From Verrucomicrobiota bacterium (GTDB lineage Bacteria > Verrucomicrobiota > Verrucomicrobiia > Opitutales > T3Sed10-336), in contig PXDC01000476.1 in the NCBI GenBank assembly GCA_003565135.1, positions 1 to 32,522 on the forward strand: DNA of 32,522 nt. The letters are read 5' to 3'. Below the pieces are notes generated by a model that was not told the DNA's origin, made no database searches, and saw only the letters and a list, made by a program, of their open reading frames with translations. The position numbers and the translations under genes are program-made. Positions 16,733-25,127 of the stretch are shown piece after piece. The first letter of the stretch is position 1; every line of letters begins with the position of its first letter.

Positions 16733-17014
16733 ATGGTCAAGCGAGGCAGACATCGATCCACCGACAAGGAAGGGGCCCGGGCGATCGCCCGTATTGAAAA
16801 GGTGCCCGGGGTGAAGGCGGTAATCATCGGCCAGTCGATCGGGGGCAAATCGATCGGGGCGGGCGCGGAGCGTGTTGGATTCCGTGTTCAGAGGCCGGAA
16901 CCGGGAGGCTGCAAGGCCGTCATCAAAACGTCGCGCGGCGTGCAGGAGGCCTTTATTCGCATCGAACCGGGAGAGGTCGACCGGGTGATTGCCGCGCTGA
17001 GAAGTCTGCGGTAA
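16733..17014 (+). CDS. Small conserved protein, DUF2103-like
   Basis: A 93-residue cytoplasmic protein begins MVKRGRHRSTDKEGARA and continues KVPGVKAVIIGQ. The arrangement of an N-terminal 'HST'-like segment, a short 'I.G......' stretch and the ending GGCKAVIKTSRGVQEAFI resembles DUF2103, described as predicted metal-binding proteins in cyanobacteria and archaea. The match is from memory of the pattern and is moderate. No function is known. The ATG at 16733 is chosen because the upstream frame is featureless. It stands alone between nosY and a tRNA gene. Confidence 0.6.
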   Translation: MVKRGRHRSTDKEGARAIARIEKVPGVKAVIIGQSIGGKSIGAGAERVGFRVQRPEPGGCKAVIKTSRGVQEAFIRIEPGEVDRVIAALRSLR

Positions 17015-17095
17015 ACCCTGGGACCGGTCAAATGACGGCGGGGCGTCCGCACGACCCTACCGCTACGCTTCAGTCTTTTCGGGCACAATGACCGG

Positions 17096-17167
17096 TGCCA
17101 GGGGGGAGATTCGAACTCCCGACCAAAGGCTTATGAGTCCTCTGCTCTGCCACTGAGCTACCCTGGC
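17096..17167 (-). tRNA. tRNA with CAT anticodon, probably elongator tRNA-Met
   Basis: The reverse strand folds as a standard 72-base tRNA: acceptor GCCAGGG/CCCTGGC with discriminator A, D-arm GCTC/GAGC, anticodon loop CTCATAA (anticodon CAT), and T-arm GGGAG-TTCGAAT-CTCCC. The anticodon stem GAGGA/GCCTT contains one A-G mismatch next to the loop. CCA is not encoded. CAT can mean tRNA-Met or lysidine-modified tRNA-Ile; elongator Met is more likely, and it lacks the three GC pairs of an initiator. Confidence 0.9.
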
Positions 17168-17187
17168 GGAAAAAGGGGAAAATAGCG

Positions 17188-17228
17188 GAATTTTCCGGGG
17201 GGATGCCAGAAAAATTTCCGGAAAATTC
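17188..17228. promoter_or_regulatory. Perfect 11-bp inverted repeat between the tRNA and a BNR_4 gene
   Basis: GAATTTTCCGG (17188-17198) is repeated inverted as CCGGAAAATTC (17218-17228) with a 19-base spacer. It lies just upstream of the minus-strand tRNA and about 145 bases before the plus-strand BNR_4 gene. It could be an operator pair or a stem-loop; there is no T-run. Confidence 0.35.
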
Positions 17229-17371
17229 TCATGTCACGTTTGGATGCGGCGAGTCAACGCCTTAATTTTCCCGGGTCGTCTGATTTGACTCGGTGCCGGA
17301 ACAACGTCTGAATGTAATAGCTTTTTTTCTAAATGGCGACCTGCGCCATGATTGACCTCGCACCATTCCGA

Positions 17372-18682
17372 ATGAACACGTTCTCCCCTCTTTTTCTGTT
17401 TTCGTTTGCATTCCTGCTGCCCCCGGTGGCCTTCGCCCTGTCGGGCGATACCCGGACGGTTCCCATCGGCGAGGGATGGGCGCGGAATTCGGTGAACGCG
17501 GTGATCTTCCGCACCCATGCCGTGACATCCTACCGGGATCGGCAATACGCGGCTTATTATGACGCCGAAGGCCAGGTCGTTCTCGCCCGGCGGAAGCTGG
17601 GATCGGACCAATGGGAGATTCACAACACAGGGTACCAGGGAAACGTGCGGGACGCACACAATGCCATTTGTATCGCTGTCGACGGCGAGGGATACCTGCA
17701 TCTCTCCTGGGACCACCACGGGCATCCGTTGACGTACAGGCGGAGTCTGGAACCGGAATCGTTTGAATTTTCCGAACCCCTCTCCATGACCGGGGAGTTC
17801 GAGAACCGGGTGACCTACCCCGAGTTTTTCAATCTGGACGACGGCGGGTTCGTGTTCATGTATCGGGACGGGGGTTCGGGAAACGGGCGGATTCTCCTGA
17901 ACCGGTACGATACCGCGACGCAGGAATGGAGCCCGCGGCAACATCCGCTGATCGACGGCGAGGGTGAGCGAAACGCCTATACCAACCAGATCGCCATCGA
18001 CGGCGAGGGTCGCTGGCACCTGTCGTGGACCTGGCGTGAGACCTCGAATGTCGCCACCAACCACGACATCGGTTACGCCGTCTCGCCGGATGAGGGACGG
18101 ACCTGGTACCGTTCGGACGGCCGGCCGTACGATCTGCCCATAACCCGGGACGAGACCGAAGTGGTGCGGGAGATTCCCCAGAACAGTGAGCTCATAAACC
18201 AGTGTTCCATGGCGGTCGATTCCCGCGGACATCCCATGATCGCGACCTACTGGCGGCCGGAAGGGGAGGAGGTGCCGCAGTTTCACCTTGTCTGGTACGA
18301 CGGAGAGACGTGGCACACCAGCCGAGTGACCGAGCGCACGACCCCTTTTCGCCTGGCGGGCGGCGGAACCCGGCGCATTCCGATCTCCCGTCCGAAACTG
18401 GCGGTGGATGACGATGACCGGGTATTCATGCTTTACCGCGACGATGAACGGGGCGGACGGATTTCGGTGGCGATAAGTGAACGTCCCGGCCGCGATGATT
18501 GGGTGCACCGTGATCTCAGCGCCGAATCGGTGGGGTTGTGGGAGCCCAACTACGACGTTTCAATCTGGGAACGGAAGCGGGAGTTGCACATATTCAAGCA
18601 ATTTGTCGGCCAGGGGCAGCGGGAAACCCTGGAGGACGTGCCACCCCAGACGGTTTCGATCCTGGAGTGGAAACCCGAATAG
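17372..18682 (+). CDS. Secreted BNR_4 family protein (BNR repeat-containing, lyase-like beta-propeller)
   Basis: The ATG at 17372 opens a signal peptide (FLFSFAFLLPPVAFALSG) and gives 436 residues; an in-frame ATG at 17333 lies farther upstream. The mature part is a propeller-like fold of the BNR_4 family, with DAHNAICIAVDGEGYLHLSW and HHGHPLTYRRS, VTYPEFFNLDDGGFVFMYRD, AIDGEGRWHLSWTWR and NQCSMAVDSRGHPMIATYW. Members include polysaccharide lyases of the ulvan lyase (PL24/PL25) type and many uncharacterised secreted proteins. The DHHGHPLTYRRS segment is where catalytic histidines occur in lyase relatives. Activity and substrate are inferred from the neighbouring lyase-like, sulfatase and sugar-transport genes. 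Confidence 0.85.
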   Translation: MNTFSPLFLFSFAFLLPPVAFALSGDTRTVPIGEGWARNSVNAVIFRTHAVTSYRDRQYAAYYDAEGQVVLARRKLGSDQWEIHNTGYQGNVRDAHNAICIAVDGEGYLHLSWDHHGHPLTYRRSLEPESFEFSEPLSMTGEFENRVTYPEFFNLDDGGFVFMYRDGGSGNGRILLNRYDTATQEWSPRQHPLIDGEGERNAYTNQIAIDGEGRWHLSWTWRETSNVATNHDIGYAVSPDEGRTWYRSDGRPYDLPITRDETEVVREIPQNSELINQCSMAVDSRGHPMIATYWRPEGEEVPQFHLVWYDGETWHTSRVTERTTPFRLAGGGTRRIPISRPKLAVDDDDRVFMLYRDDERGGRISVAISERPGRDDWVHRDLSAESVGLWEPNYDVSIWERKRELHIFKQFVGQGQRETLEDVPPQTVSILEWKPE

Positions 18683-18754
18683 GAAAGGCGGACCGGGTTC
18701 GCGGTTGAACCTTCGGCACCGAAAAGTCACCCGTCGGCCTCGGCCCGTGTCCGA

Positions 18755-20629
18755 TCATTTTTCGACCGGTATGACAATGCCGCGCATGATGATGTTCTGG
18801 GCGAAGATAAAGATGATGATCGTCGGAATCGACGCGATTAGGACCGAGGCGAAGATCCCTCCCATGGAGGCGGTTTCCTGGAACTGGTAGAGCCAGACGC
18901 TCAATAACCACATCTCCTGACTGGGCGCCACCAGCAGTGCGTAAAGGAACAGGGTGTAGGCACTGTTAAAAGCCTGGAGAGCCACCACGGCGAGGATCGG
19001 CTTGCTCAAGGCCATGGTGATCTGAAAGAAGATCCGGATTTCCGAAGCGCCATCGATGGTGGCCGCTTCGTAAAGCTCCGTGGGAAGGGAGTCGAAGAAT
19101 CCCTTCAACAGGAATATGAGGTACCCGTTGGCCACGGTCGGAAGAACCAGCGCCGCGAACGTATTCATCATGTTCAGGTTCTGCAGGATGATAAAGGTCG
19201 GAATGAGGGTGACCATGGGTGGAAAAGCCATGGTGGCCATCAACAGCAGAAGGATCTTGTAGGAACCGGGGAGTTTGAAACGGGAGAGGGAATACGCCGC
19301 CAGCGGATTGACCAGCAGGGCGAGGCTGACGGAAAGCGTGCAGAAAATAACCGTGTTGAGGAAGGCCCGTCCGCGCAGAAAAAGGGCGTCCGCCACGTTG
19401 ATGAAATTGCGGACCGAATACGTCCAGCGCAGGGAACCGGTATGGGCCAGGACGTGATCGAGCTCGAGTTCCGCCATGGGCGGAAAGACATCCTGGTAGT
19501 CGGTGTAATCAGTGCCGTACCTCTCGTTCAGGTTCTCGATATTTCCGTACGTGTCCTCCAGCCATTCGCGGAAGGCGAACTCGGGACCGTAGAGGCGGTA
19601 GGCATCCGGGTCGAGCTCGACAAAAAAGTCGTGATAATCGGCCCGCCGGCTTCCGCTGAGCCACTCGCCGGCGGGAAGGGAGATCTCCGCAAAATCGGTT
19701 TTATCCGCGGCCCAGGCGGTATTCAGTTCGTCAATCGTCCCGTAAAGATCCTTCAGGTAGTCACGGTAATCCCCGTCGTCCACGTCGACCAGGAGCACGA
19801 AGCTCGGGTTGATCTCATCCCGGACGAACTCGAGCCATTCGGTTCGGAATTCCGGCTGGCTCCCGGGCGGTGCGCGGGCCGGCAGGCGAAAGTCGGCATA
19901 GGAATCGATGTGGAGGCCTTCGTGGGCTTCGTTGAAAGCGTGGGTGTCGCTCTGGCCGTAAACGGGATAAACCATCGTTTCGAGGAAGAACCCGGTTAGG
20001 GACACGACGGAACGTTCCGCCAGGGGAGCCTCCTCCAGCATCCGGAAATACTCCTGGAACAAGGGGTCGTCCGGAACATCGAACCGGAACGAGAGCCAGT
20101 CGGTCGGCGGAATAACCAGGTTGATCCAGTTGTTGATGACACCCCCCGTGGCCCGGTTATAGGCACTGAGGTCGCCGTCGAAGCGATCCGCGATCCGGTT
20201 TCGCAGCTCCCGCAGGGCTTCGGGGGTGGTTCGGTCGCCGCGGATCCCACCCAGCAGTTGCCAATGACGGGGCAGGGAATTTTCCTCGTAATAGGCGTGG
20301 AAGTCGTCCACGCGTTCCCGGTTGATCCCTTCCGGCACGGCGGCGTTTTCGAACGAGAAATTCTGCTGCAGGTGTGCCTGGTTCAACTCGTTAACCCGCT
20401 GGTTGTACTTGGTCTCGAGGAATTTCCGGTAAAGGACTTCATCCTCGAACAGGAAGCTGGGGATCAGGTCGAGGTCCGTTTCGTCCATTTCGCTCCGAAG
20501 GGATCCGGAAACCATGATGGCGAAAGGATAGATCATGGTTACCGCGCCCAGGGTCAGGATCGCGAATATGGCGGCGATGGTCAGTTTTCCCTGGACGGTT
20601 CGGGCCTGGACTTGGGAGATGATCGGCAT
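18755..20629 (-). CDS. Carbohydrate ABC transporter permease (MalG type) with large repeat-bearing extracytoplasmic insertion
   Basis: The protein has 624 residues, about twice the usual 280 for MalG-type permeases. Helix 1 (residues about 17-42) is followed by a ~370-residue hydrophilic insertion, and the remaining permease helices start near residue 420. The ABC-contacting EAA loop is intact (ELYEAATIDGASEI, residues 518-531). The insertion contains repeated units: 66-99, 287-319 and 352-384 share the pattern aromatic-x2-(F/Y/W)L-x3-Y-x5-LN, with a weaker copy at 140-176. The pattern recalls the 'YGTIDELNTAW' helical motif of GH42 beta-galactosidases. It is probably an extracytoplasmic glycan-facing domain. 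The upstream fused binding protein-permease gene is on the same strand, 77 bases away. No ATPase gene is adjacent. Confidence 0.9.
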   Translation of the reverse strand: MPIISQVQARTVQGKLTIAAIFAILTLGAVTMIYPFAIMVSGSLRSEMDETDLDLIPSFLFEDEVLYRKFLETKYNQRVNELNQAHLQQNFSFENAAVPEGINRERVDDFHAYYEENSLPRHWQLLGGIRGDRTTPEALRELRNRIADRFDGDLSAYNRATGGVINNWINLVIPPTDWLSFRFDVPDDPLFQEYFRMLEEAPLAERSVVSLTGFFLETMVYPVYGQSDTHAFNEAHEGLHIDSYADFRLPARAPPGSQPEFRTEWLEFVRDEINPSFVLLVDVDDGDYRDYLKDLYGTIDELNTAWAADKTDFAEISLPAGEWLSGSRRADYHDFFVELDPDAYRLYGPEFAFREWLEDTYGNIENLNERYGTDYTDYQDVFPPMAELELDHVLAHTGSLRWTYSVRNFINVADALFLRGRAFLNTVIFCTLSVSLALLVNPLAAYSLSRFKLPGSYKILLLLMATMAFPPMVTLIPTFIILQNLNMMNTFAALVLPTVANGYLIFLLKGFFDSLPTELYEAATIDGASEIRIFFQITMALSKPILAVVALQAFNSAYTLFLYALLVAPSQEMWLLSVWLYQFQETASMGGIFASVLIASIPTIIIFIFAQNIIMRGIVIPVEK

Positions 20630-20706
20630 GAGGTGGACGTTGAAGGGAAGAAGTCAAAAGTGAAAAGTGGGAGGATTTCGAGTAATCCATTTCCGGTTTC
20701 AAGACT

Positions 20707-23481
20707 CTAGCCACCGGCGCGGAATTCGGCGTTGGAAAGAAGTTTCAACTGATAGGCGGTAAAGGCGATAAGCAGGGCGCCCATCATCCAGGCCATGGCG
20801 GTGCCTTCGCCGAAGTTCAGCTCGACGAAGGTGCGGAAGAAAATCTCCAGCGAAAGAATGGTGGTGGCTTCGCCCGGTCCGCCCCCGGTCATGATGAGAA
20901 TGAACTCCTCGCCACCGCGGAAAGCGACAATGACCGCCCAGACAAACTGGATTACGATCAGGTATTTCAATCGCGGCAGGATAATGTAAAACACTTTGTG
21001 CCAGTTGCCCGCGCCGTCGATTTCGGCCGCCTCATAAAGGTCGTTGGGAACGCTCTTCAGGGCCGCCAGGTAAAGGATGCAGCCGGGGCCCATGCTTGCC
21101 CAGATCATCGGAACCACCACGCAGAGCATGGCGATATCCGGAGACTGCGTCCACCGGAGCGGCTCCAGGTCGAAAGTGCCGACGACGTTTCCCAGAAGGG
21201 CGAATGCGGCCCCCAGGTTTTCGTTGCGCGCGACGTCGAACAATGGGCTCAGGGTCAGTCCCAGGAAGGCGAGTCCTACCACCCAAAGGGTAATCTTCAA
21301 CCCCCGCGGCATCTCTCCCAGCCGGATAGGCAGGGCGAACAGCAGGTAGATGATCGAGCCCCAGATGCCGAGTGCCCCGAGCTTGAGCAACGTTGCTCCG
21401 CCGGGGCCGAGATTGTTGAGACTGAGCAGCAGTTGGTTGAGCACCCCCTGTTCGCTCGGATCGTAGAGCTGCCGCCACAGGAACATAACCACCACCCCGA
21501 TGAGTACGGCCGGGAGGTAATAGATGGTACGAAAGATATATTTGGCCGTATTGGTGGGAACTTCCTGCAAAAGGATTGCCAGGGCGATCGGGGGCCAGAA
21601 ACCGAGGCAGATGGAAAGGGTGACGAAGTAAAAAGTGCGCAGCAGCGCCCGCCAGAACTGTTCGTCGAAAAGCGTGTTGGCGAAGTTATCCACACCCACC
21701 CATAAACTGTCCTGAACCACGCGGTAATCCATGAACGAAATGCTGGCTCCTCCCATGATAAGGGGGAAGTACTGCCAGGTCAGAACCAGCCCGATTCCGG
21801 GAATCAACAGGAGGTATCCCCAGGCGTACCGGCGCCAGTTCTGCTGTCCGGTCACCGGTGCGCTGACCCTGGAAAAATAGCGCCAGACATGAGCCATTCC
21901 CAGGCTGAAGACGATGGCGATGATCAGGATGACGCCGGCGCCGATCCAGCGACGTTGCTGCATCTGTTCGGGGGGGATCAGGCCGAGAACCTTCAAATTG
22001 AACTCCTCTACCGTCTCCTCCAGGTATCCCTGGATGACGCTGATGGCTTCGTCGTCGGTCATGCCGGCGAAATCGTCTTCCAGCGCACGGTTTATGGGAC
22101 GGGACATCCACCGGTAGATGTTCATGGTTTCGGCCCCGTAGGGTTCCGGAACGCCGTTTTCCATGGCCGTCTGAAAGGCTTCGCGCCATCCCGGCGGAAC
22201 CCGTCGCAAGACGCGTTCATACCCGAACCGCTCCAGGTACTCGGGATTGACGAACATGCCGTAACCGTTCTCCACGAAAATTCGCGTCCGCAGGCGGTGG
22301 GCCTCATCGCTGGTGATGTACCAGAGGTAACGCATCACCGCCAGCTTCTGTTCCGGTTTGGAACCGCTGAAAATGCCCATCATACGGGCGTTAACCTCGC
22401 TGCCCCGTAAACCTTCGGGCGTCACCGGCACCGGGGCGATTCCGACCTGCTGCGGATTGATGGCCGCCAGCATCTGCTCGTCCAGGTAGCTGAACTGCAT
22501 GCCGACGTTCCCGCGCTCCCATTCGAGGTCGCGAGGGCCGGTGGTCAGCCCGGCGGCACCGTTGATGACCCGGCCGTCATCCCGTGTAAAGGGCTCCCGA
22601 ATGAGGCGCCAGAAAAAATAGATCCCTTCCGCCGCCTCCCGGCTGTCGAAAGCCGCCCGCCAGTTGCCGTCTTCGTCCTGTTCCTGAGCGCGGGCGCCTT
22701 TCGAGACCATGAACGAGTAGGCCTGGTAGCTGGTGCCGTGTCCGGCTCCGAAGAGCATCCCGTACTGCCTCCGCTCGGGCACACGGAGGATGCGGGCGAA
22801 CTCGATCATCTCATCCCAGTTTTGGGGCGGCCTCTCGGGATTCAATCCGGCTTCACTGAACACATCCTTGCGGTAAAGCAGGGCTTGCACGAGGTTGCTC
22901 GTGGGGATGGCCCAGACATGCTTCTCATCGCTTCGTCCGCTGAGGTCTTCGCGGTAGACAACCGGCCAACTCGGTTCCGGCACCCGTTCGCGGATCAACT
23001 CCAGGGCTTCTTCGATTTCCCCGGGGGTCGGGTCGGCCAGCCAATTGTCCCGTTCGTCGGTCCGTCGTACTCGTTCGTCGTCGCTGCGGATGCGGGCCAG
23101 CATGACCTCGAGGGGTTCGAGGAAGCCCTGCTCGATGTAGGTGGAGGACTGGCGGAAATTTACGTAGATCGCGTGGGGTGGGATCCCGGCCGAGATAGCC
23201 ATGAGCGGACCGACGTCCATCTCGGAGGTTCCGCCGACAATCGGCATGGTGAACGGTTCGATGTCGTATTGAGGGTACTGATCGTAGAACGAACGCAGGA
23301 CCTCCCTCTGGGTGATGGCGACAATGTCCGTGTTGGTCGGGTTGGGCAGCCCATCCGCCCGAAAAGTAACGGTTCTTCCCTCGTCCCCCCGAAGGGAGGT
23401 CGTCGGGCCGGGAATCGACGTCAGCAGAGCCGAAAGCAGAATGAGAAAGGCAGTCAGTTGTATTCCGGCCCGGGTCGGCAT
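20707..23481 (-). CDS. Fusion of extracellular solute-binding protein and ABC permease (MalE-MalF type)
   Basis: One 924-residue chain holds two normally separate subunits of a sugar importer. A signal anchor (residues 8-22) is followed by a family 1 type solute-binding domain (about 35-505), with ALLYRKDVFSEAGLNPERPP, NWDEMIEFARIL and a C-terminal lobe ending near EFNLKVLGLIPPEQ. A helix at 512-534 then leads into a MalF-type permease (about 550-920) with an EAA loop LYEAAEIDGAGNWHKVFYII (815-834) and EEFILIMTGGGPGEATTIL. Two additional helices appear between 700 and 748. The second permease follows in the same operon. The ATPase must come from elsewhere in the genome. The tether would fix one binding protein to each transporter. 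Confidence 0.93.
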   Translation of the reverse strand: MPTRAGIQLTAFLILLSALLTSIPGPTTSLRGDEGRTVTFRADGLPNPTNTDIVAITQREVLRSFYDQYPQYDIEPFTMPIVGGTSEMDVGPLMAISAGIPPHAIYVNFRQSSTYIEQGFLEPLEVMLARIRSDDERVRRTDERDNWLADPTPGEIEEALELIRERVPEPSWPVVYREDLSGRSDEKHVWAIPTSNLVQALLYRKDVFSEAGLNPERPPQNWDEMIEFARILRVPERRQYGMLFGAGHGTSYQAYSFMVSKGARAQEQDEDGNWRAAFDSREAAEGIYFFWRLIREPFTRDDGRVINGAAGLTTGPRDLEWERGNVGMQFSYLDEQMLAAINPQQVGIAPVPVTPEGLRGSEVNARMMGIFSGSKPEQKLAVMRYLWYITSDEAHRLRTRIFVENGYGMFVNPEYLERFGYERVLRRVPPGWREAFQTAMENGVPEPYGAETMNIYRWMSRPINRALEDDFAGMTDDEAISVIQGYLEETVEEFNLKVLGLIPPEQMQQRRWIGAGVILIIAIVFSLGMAHVWRYFSRVSAPVTGQQNWRRYAWGYLLLIPGIGLVLTWQYFPLIMGGASISFMDYRVVQDSLWVGVDNFANTLFDEQFWRALLRTFYFVTLSICLGFWPPIALAILLQEVPTNTAKYIFRTIYYLPAVLIGVVVMFLWRQLYDPSEQGVLNQLLLSLNNLGPGGATLLKLGALGIWGSIIYLLFALPIRLGEMPRGLKITLWVVGLAFLGLTLSPLFDVARNENLGAAFALLGNVVGTFDLEPLRWTQSPDIAMLCVVVPMIWASMGPGCILYLAALKSVPNDLYEAAEIDGAGNWHKVFYIILPRLKYLIVIQFVWAVIVAFRGGEEFILIMTGGGPGEATTILSLEIFFRTFVELNFGEGTAMAWMMGALLIAFTAYQLKLLSNAEFRAGG

Positions 23482-23614
23482 CGTGTTCTTTTCAGAAAAT
23501 GGTTTCGTAACGCGGTGATGGGTGATTTGAGGCGTCGTTCGAGTCTGCCTCCCGAAAAGTCGATGGATTTTGTGAAGATTCCGGCTTTAGAGGAGGATGG
23601 CAAGAATGATCGGG

Positions 23615-23655
23615 AAAAAACCACCCGGGAGCTTTCCATTTCCCCTCCCGGGTGG
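23615..23655 (-). terminator. Rho-independent terminator of the BNR_4 lipoprotein gene
   Basis: On the reverse strand a perfect 11-base stem CCACCCGGGAG/CTCCCGGGTGG (23645-23655 and 23621-23631) with a 13-base loop is followed by TTTTTT (23615-23620). It lies 20 bases after the stop of the upstream minus-strand gene. It separates that gene from the transporter operon, which then needs its own promoter between about 23482 and 23615. Confidence 0.88.
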
Positions 23656-23675
23656 GGAAATGGGAAGCGGCTCTC

Positions 23676-25127
23676 TCAATCGCCCGGGAGGGATTCGTTG
23701 AAATGACCCGTTTCCGCCGGTTTCCAGGTATCTCCTCCGTCCGGCGACACCAGGACCATCCGGCTGTAAAAGCGGTGCTGATCGGAAATTTCCCGCAATG
23801 TGCGGTCCAGGTGGCTGAAGGACAGGTACAAACTCCCCTGACGGTCCACGGCCAATCGTTGATTGAAGATGCTGTAAATCGCCCGTTCCGGAACGACCAG
23901 GAGCTGCGCTTCGCTCCAGGGTTCGCCCTTCCGTTTTCTCTGGTAGGACAGGCCCGCGAACTGGTCGCGCTCGGCATCCGCCAGGTGCGGGTAGTCGGCA
24001 ATGCCCCGGCGCCAGTGGCGAAAAACGAGGTGCAGGGTGTCGTCCGGGTCGCAAACCAGGGAAACGTACGTCTGACCCCCGCGCTCCTCACCCGATACCG
24101 CGATCCAGCCGTCCGCCAGTACCGGTTCGGGATCCGTCCATCCGTCCTCGATGCTGTTCGGCTCCAGCGATCGGGCGTAATAAAAGCTCTGCCCGTGATG
24201 GGCGCCGGTGACTACGTGGAGGTAACCCTCGCTGTCGAACACAACCCCCGGCATGTTGTGGGAATTGTTGGCGGGCCGGTTCGGCGCGACGAACACCGGC
24301 CGGCTGACTTCGCGGGTCGCGTGGTCGTAGGTGGCTCCAAAGGTGGGCGATTCGACGGCGTTTTCCTCGTCGGTCACCTCCGCCCAGAAAAAATGGGTCC
24401 GGCCGTCCCGTGTGGCGGCGAACGGCGAGCCGCCGGAGTGTTGACCGAGCGCGACCAGCATGTCACTGACTTTGACCGGTTCGGGAACCACGACCTGATC
24501 GTCTTCCCAATAGGGCTGGAAAACGTAGAGGTTGTGCAGGCGTGCCCAGCGATCCGGATGATCGTCGTAGCGTTCGCGGACCATGAAAAACGGGGGCCCG
24601 GGAATGTCGTTGTGGCCCGCACGGTGTTCCACCGGGCGCGAGTTGGCCGGGAGTTCCACCGTGGACACGGTTTCCCAATAGTCCGTTGAATAAAGGAGCA
24701 CGTGCGGCCGCGAGCCGTCCTCCAGGCGGATAACGAGGAAGGTGTAGGACCGGTCTTGTTCGTCAAAGATGACCCGTGGCTCCACCAGTCCGCCGGCGTA
24801 AACGGTTTCCCGGAAATTCGGGTAAGCTTCTTTCAGCGGACCGATGAGGTCTTTTTCCACCCACTCACCGCCCCGCAGCGTGTGAATATAGGCGGTTTCG
24901 TGGATGTGGGTGCTCCGGCTGCGGATATAGGGACGGTTATGCCGGTCGAATCCCGGAATGTTGCGGGTGTACTCCGGTTCGTAGCCGAAGAGTTCGGCCG
25001 GTTTCTTCTCCGGCTCCAGAACAAAGGGTGGGGGGGGCGTCCCGGTGAGCTGGTCCGAGCAGCCGGGAAGGGCCGCCAGGGATGACAGGGATAAGAGGAC
25101 GGGAATCAGGATGGTGCGTCGTTTCAT
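23676..25127 (-). CDS. BNR_4 family lipoprotein (lyase-like beta-propeller)
   Basis: The ATG at 25125-25127 opens a lipoprotein signal (LIPVLLSLSSLAALPGC) and gives 483 residues exposed outside the cytoplasmic membrane. The fold is the same BNR_4 family as the protein at 17372-18682 but is clearly diverged. Visible segments are HNDIPGPPFFMVRERYDDH, GQHSGGSPFAATRDGRTHFF, NSHNMPGVVFDSEGYLHVV and TGAHHGQSFYYARSLEPNS. The HHG-x-(S/P)-(F/L)-x-Y-x-RSLEP segment is shared by both proteins. It is probably involved in binding or cleaving an anionic polysaccharide; this is inference from family and context. A strong terminator follows it. Confidence 0.85.
   Translation of the reverse strand: MKRRTILIPVLLSLSSLAALPGCSDQLTGTPPPPFVLEPEKKPAELFGYEPEYTRNIPGFDRHNRPYIRSRSTHIHETAYIHTLRGGEWVEKDLIGPLKEAYPNFRETVYAGGLVEPRVIFDEQDRSYTFLVIRLEDGSRPHVLLYSTDYWETVSTVELPANSRPVEHRAGHNDIPGPPFFMVRERYDDHPDRWARLHNLYVFQPYWEDDQVVVPEPVKVSDMLVALGQHSGGSPFAATRDGRTHFFWAEVTDEENAVESPTFGATYDHATREVSRPVFVAPNRPANNSHNMPGVVFDSEGYLHVVTGAHHGQSFYYARSLEPNSIEDGWTDPEPVLADGWIAVSGEERGGQTYVSLVCDPDDTLHLVFRHWRRGIADYPHLADAERDQFAGLSYQRKRKGEPWSEAQLLVVPERAIYSIFNQRLAVDRQGSLYLSFSHLDRTLREISDQHRFYSRMVLVSPDGGDTWKPAETGHFNESLPGD

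Noticed and set aside
20646-20690. AAGTCAAAAGTGAAAAGTGGGAGG short repeats between the two transporter genes
   Set aside because: Only two imperfect copies of AAGTG-type words are present; too little to call a repeat element or regulatory site.
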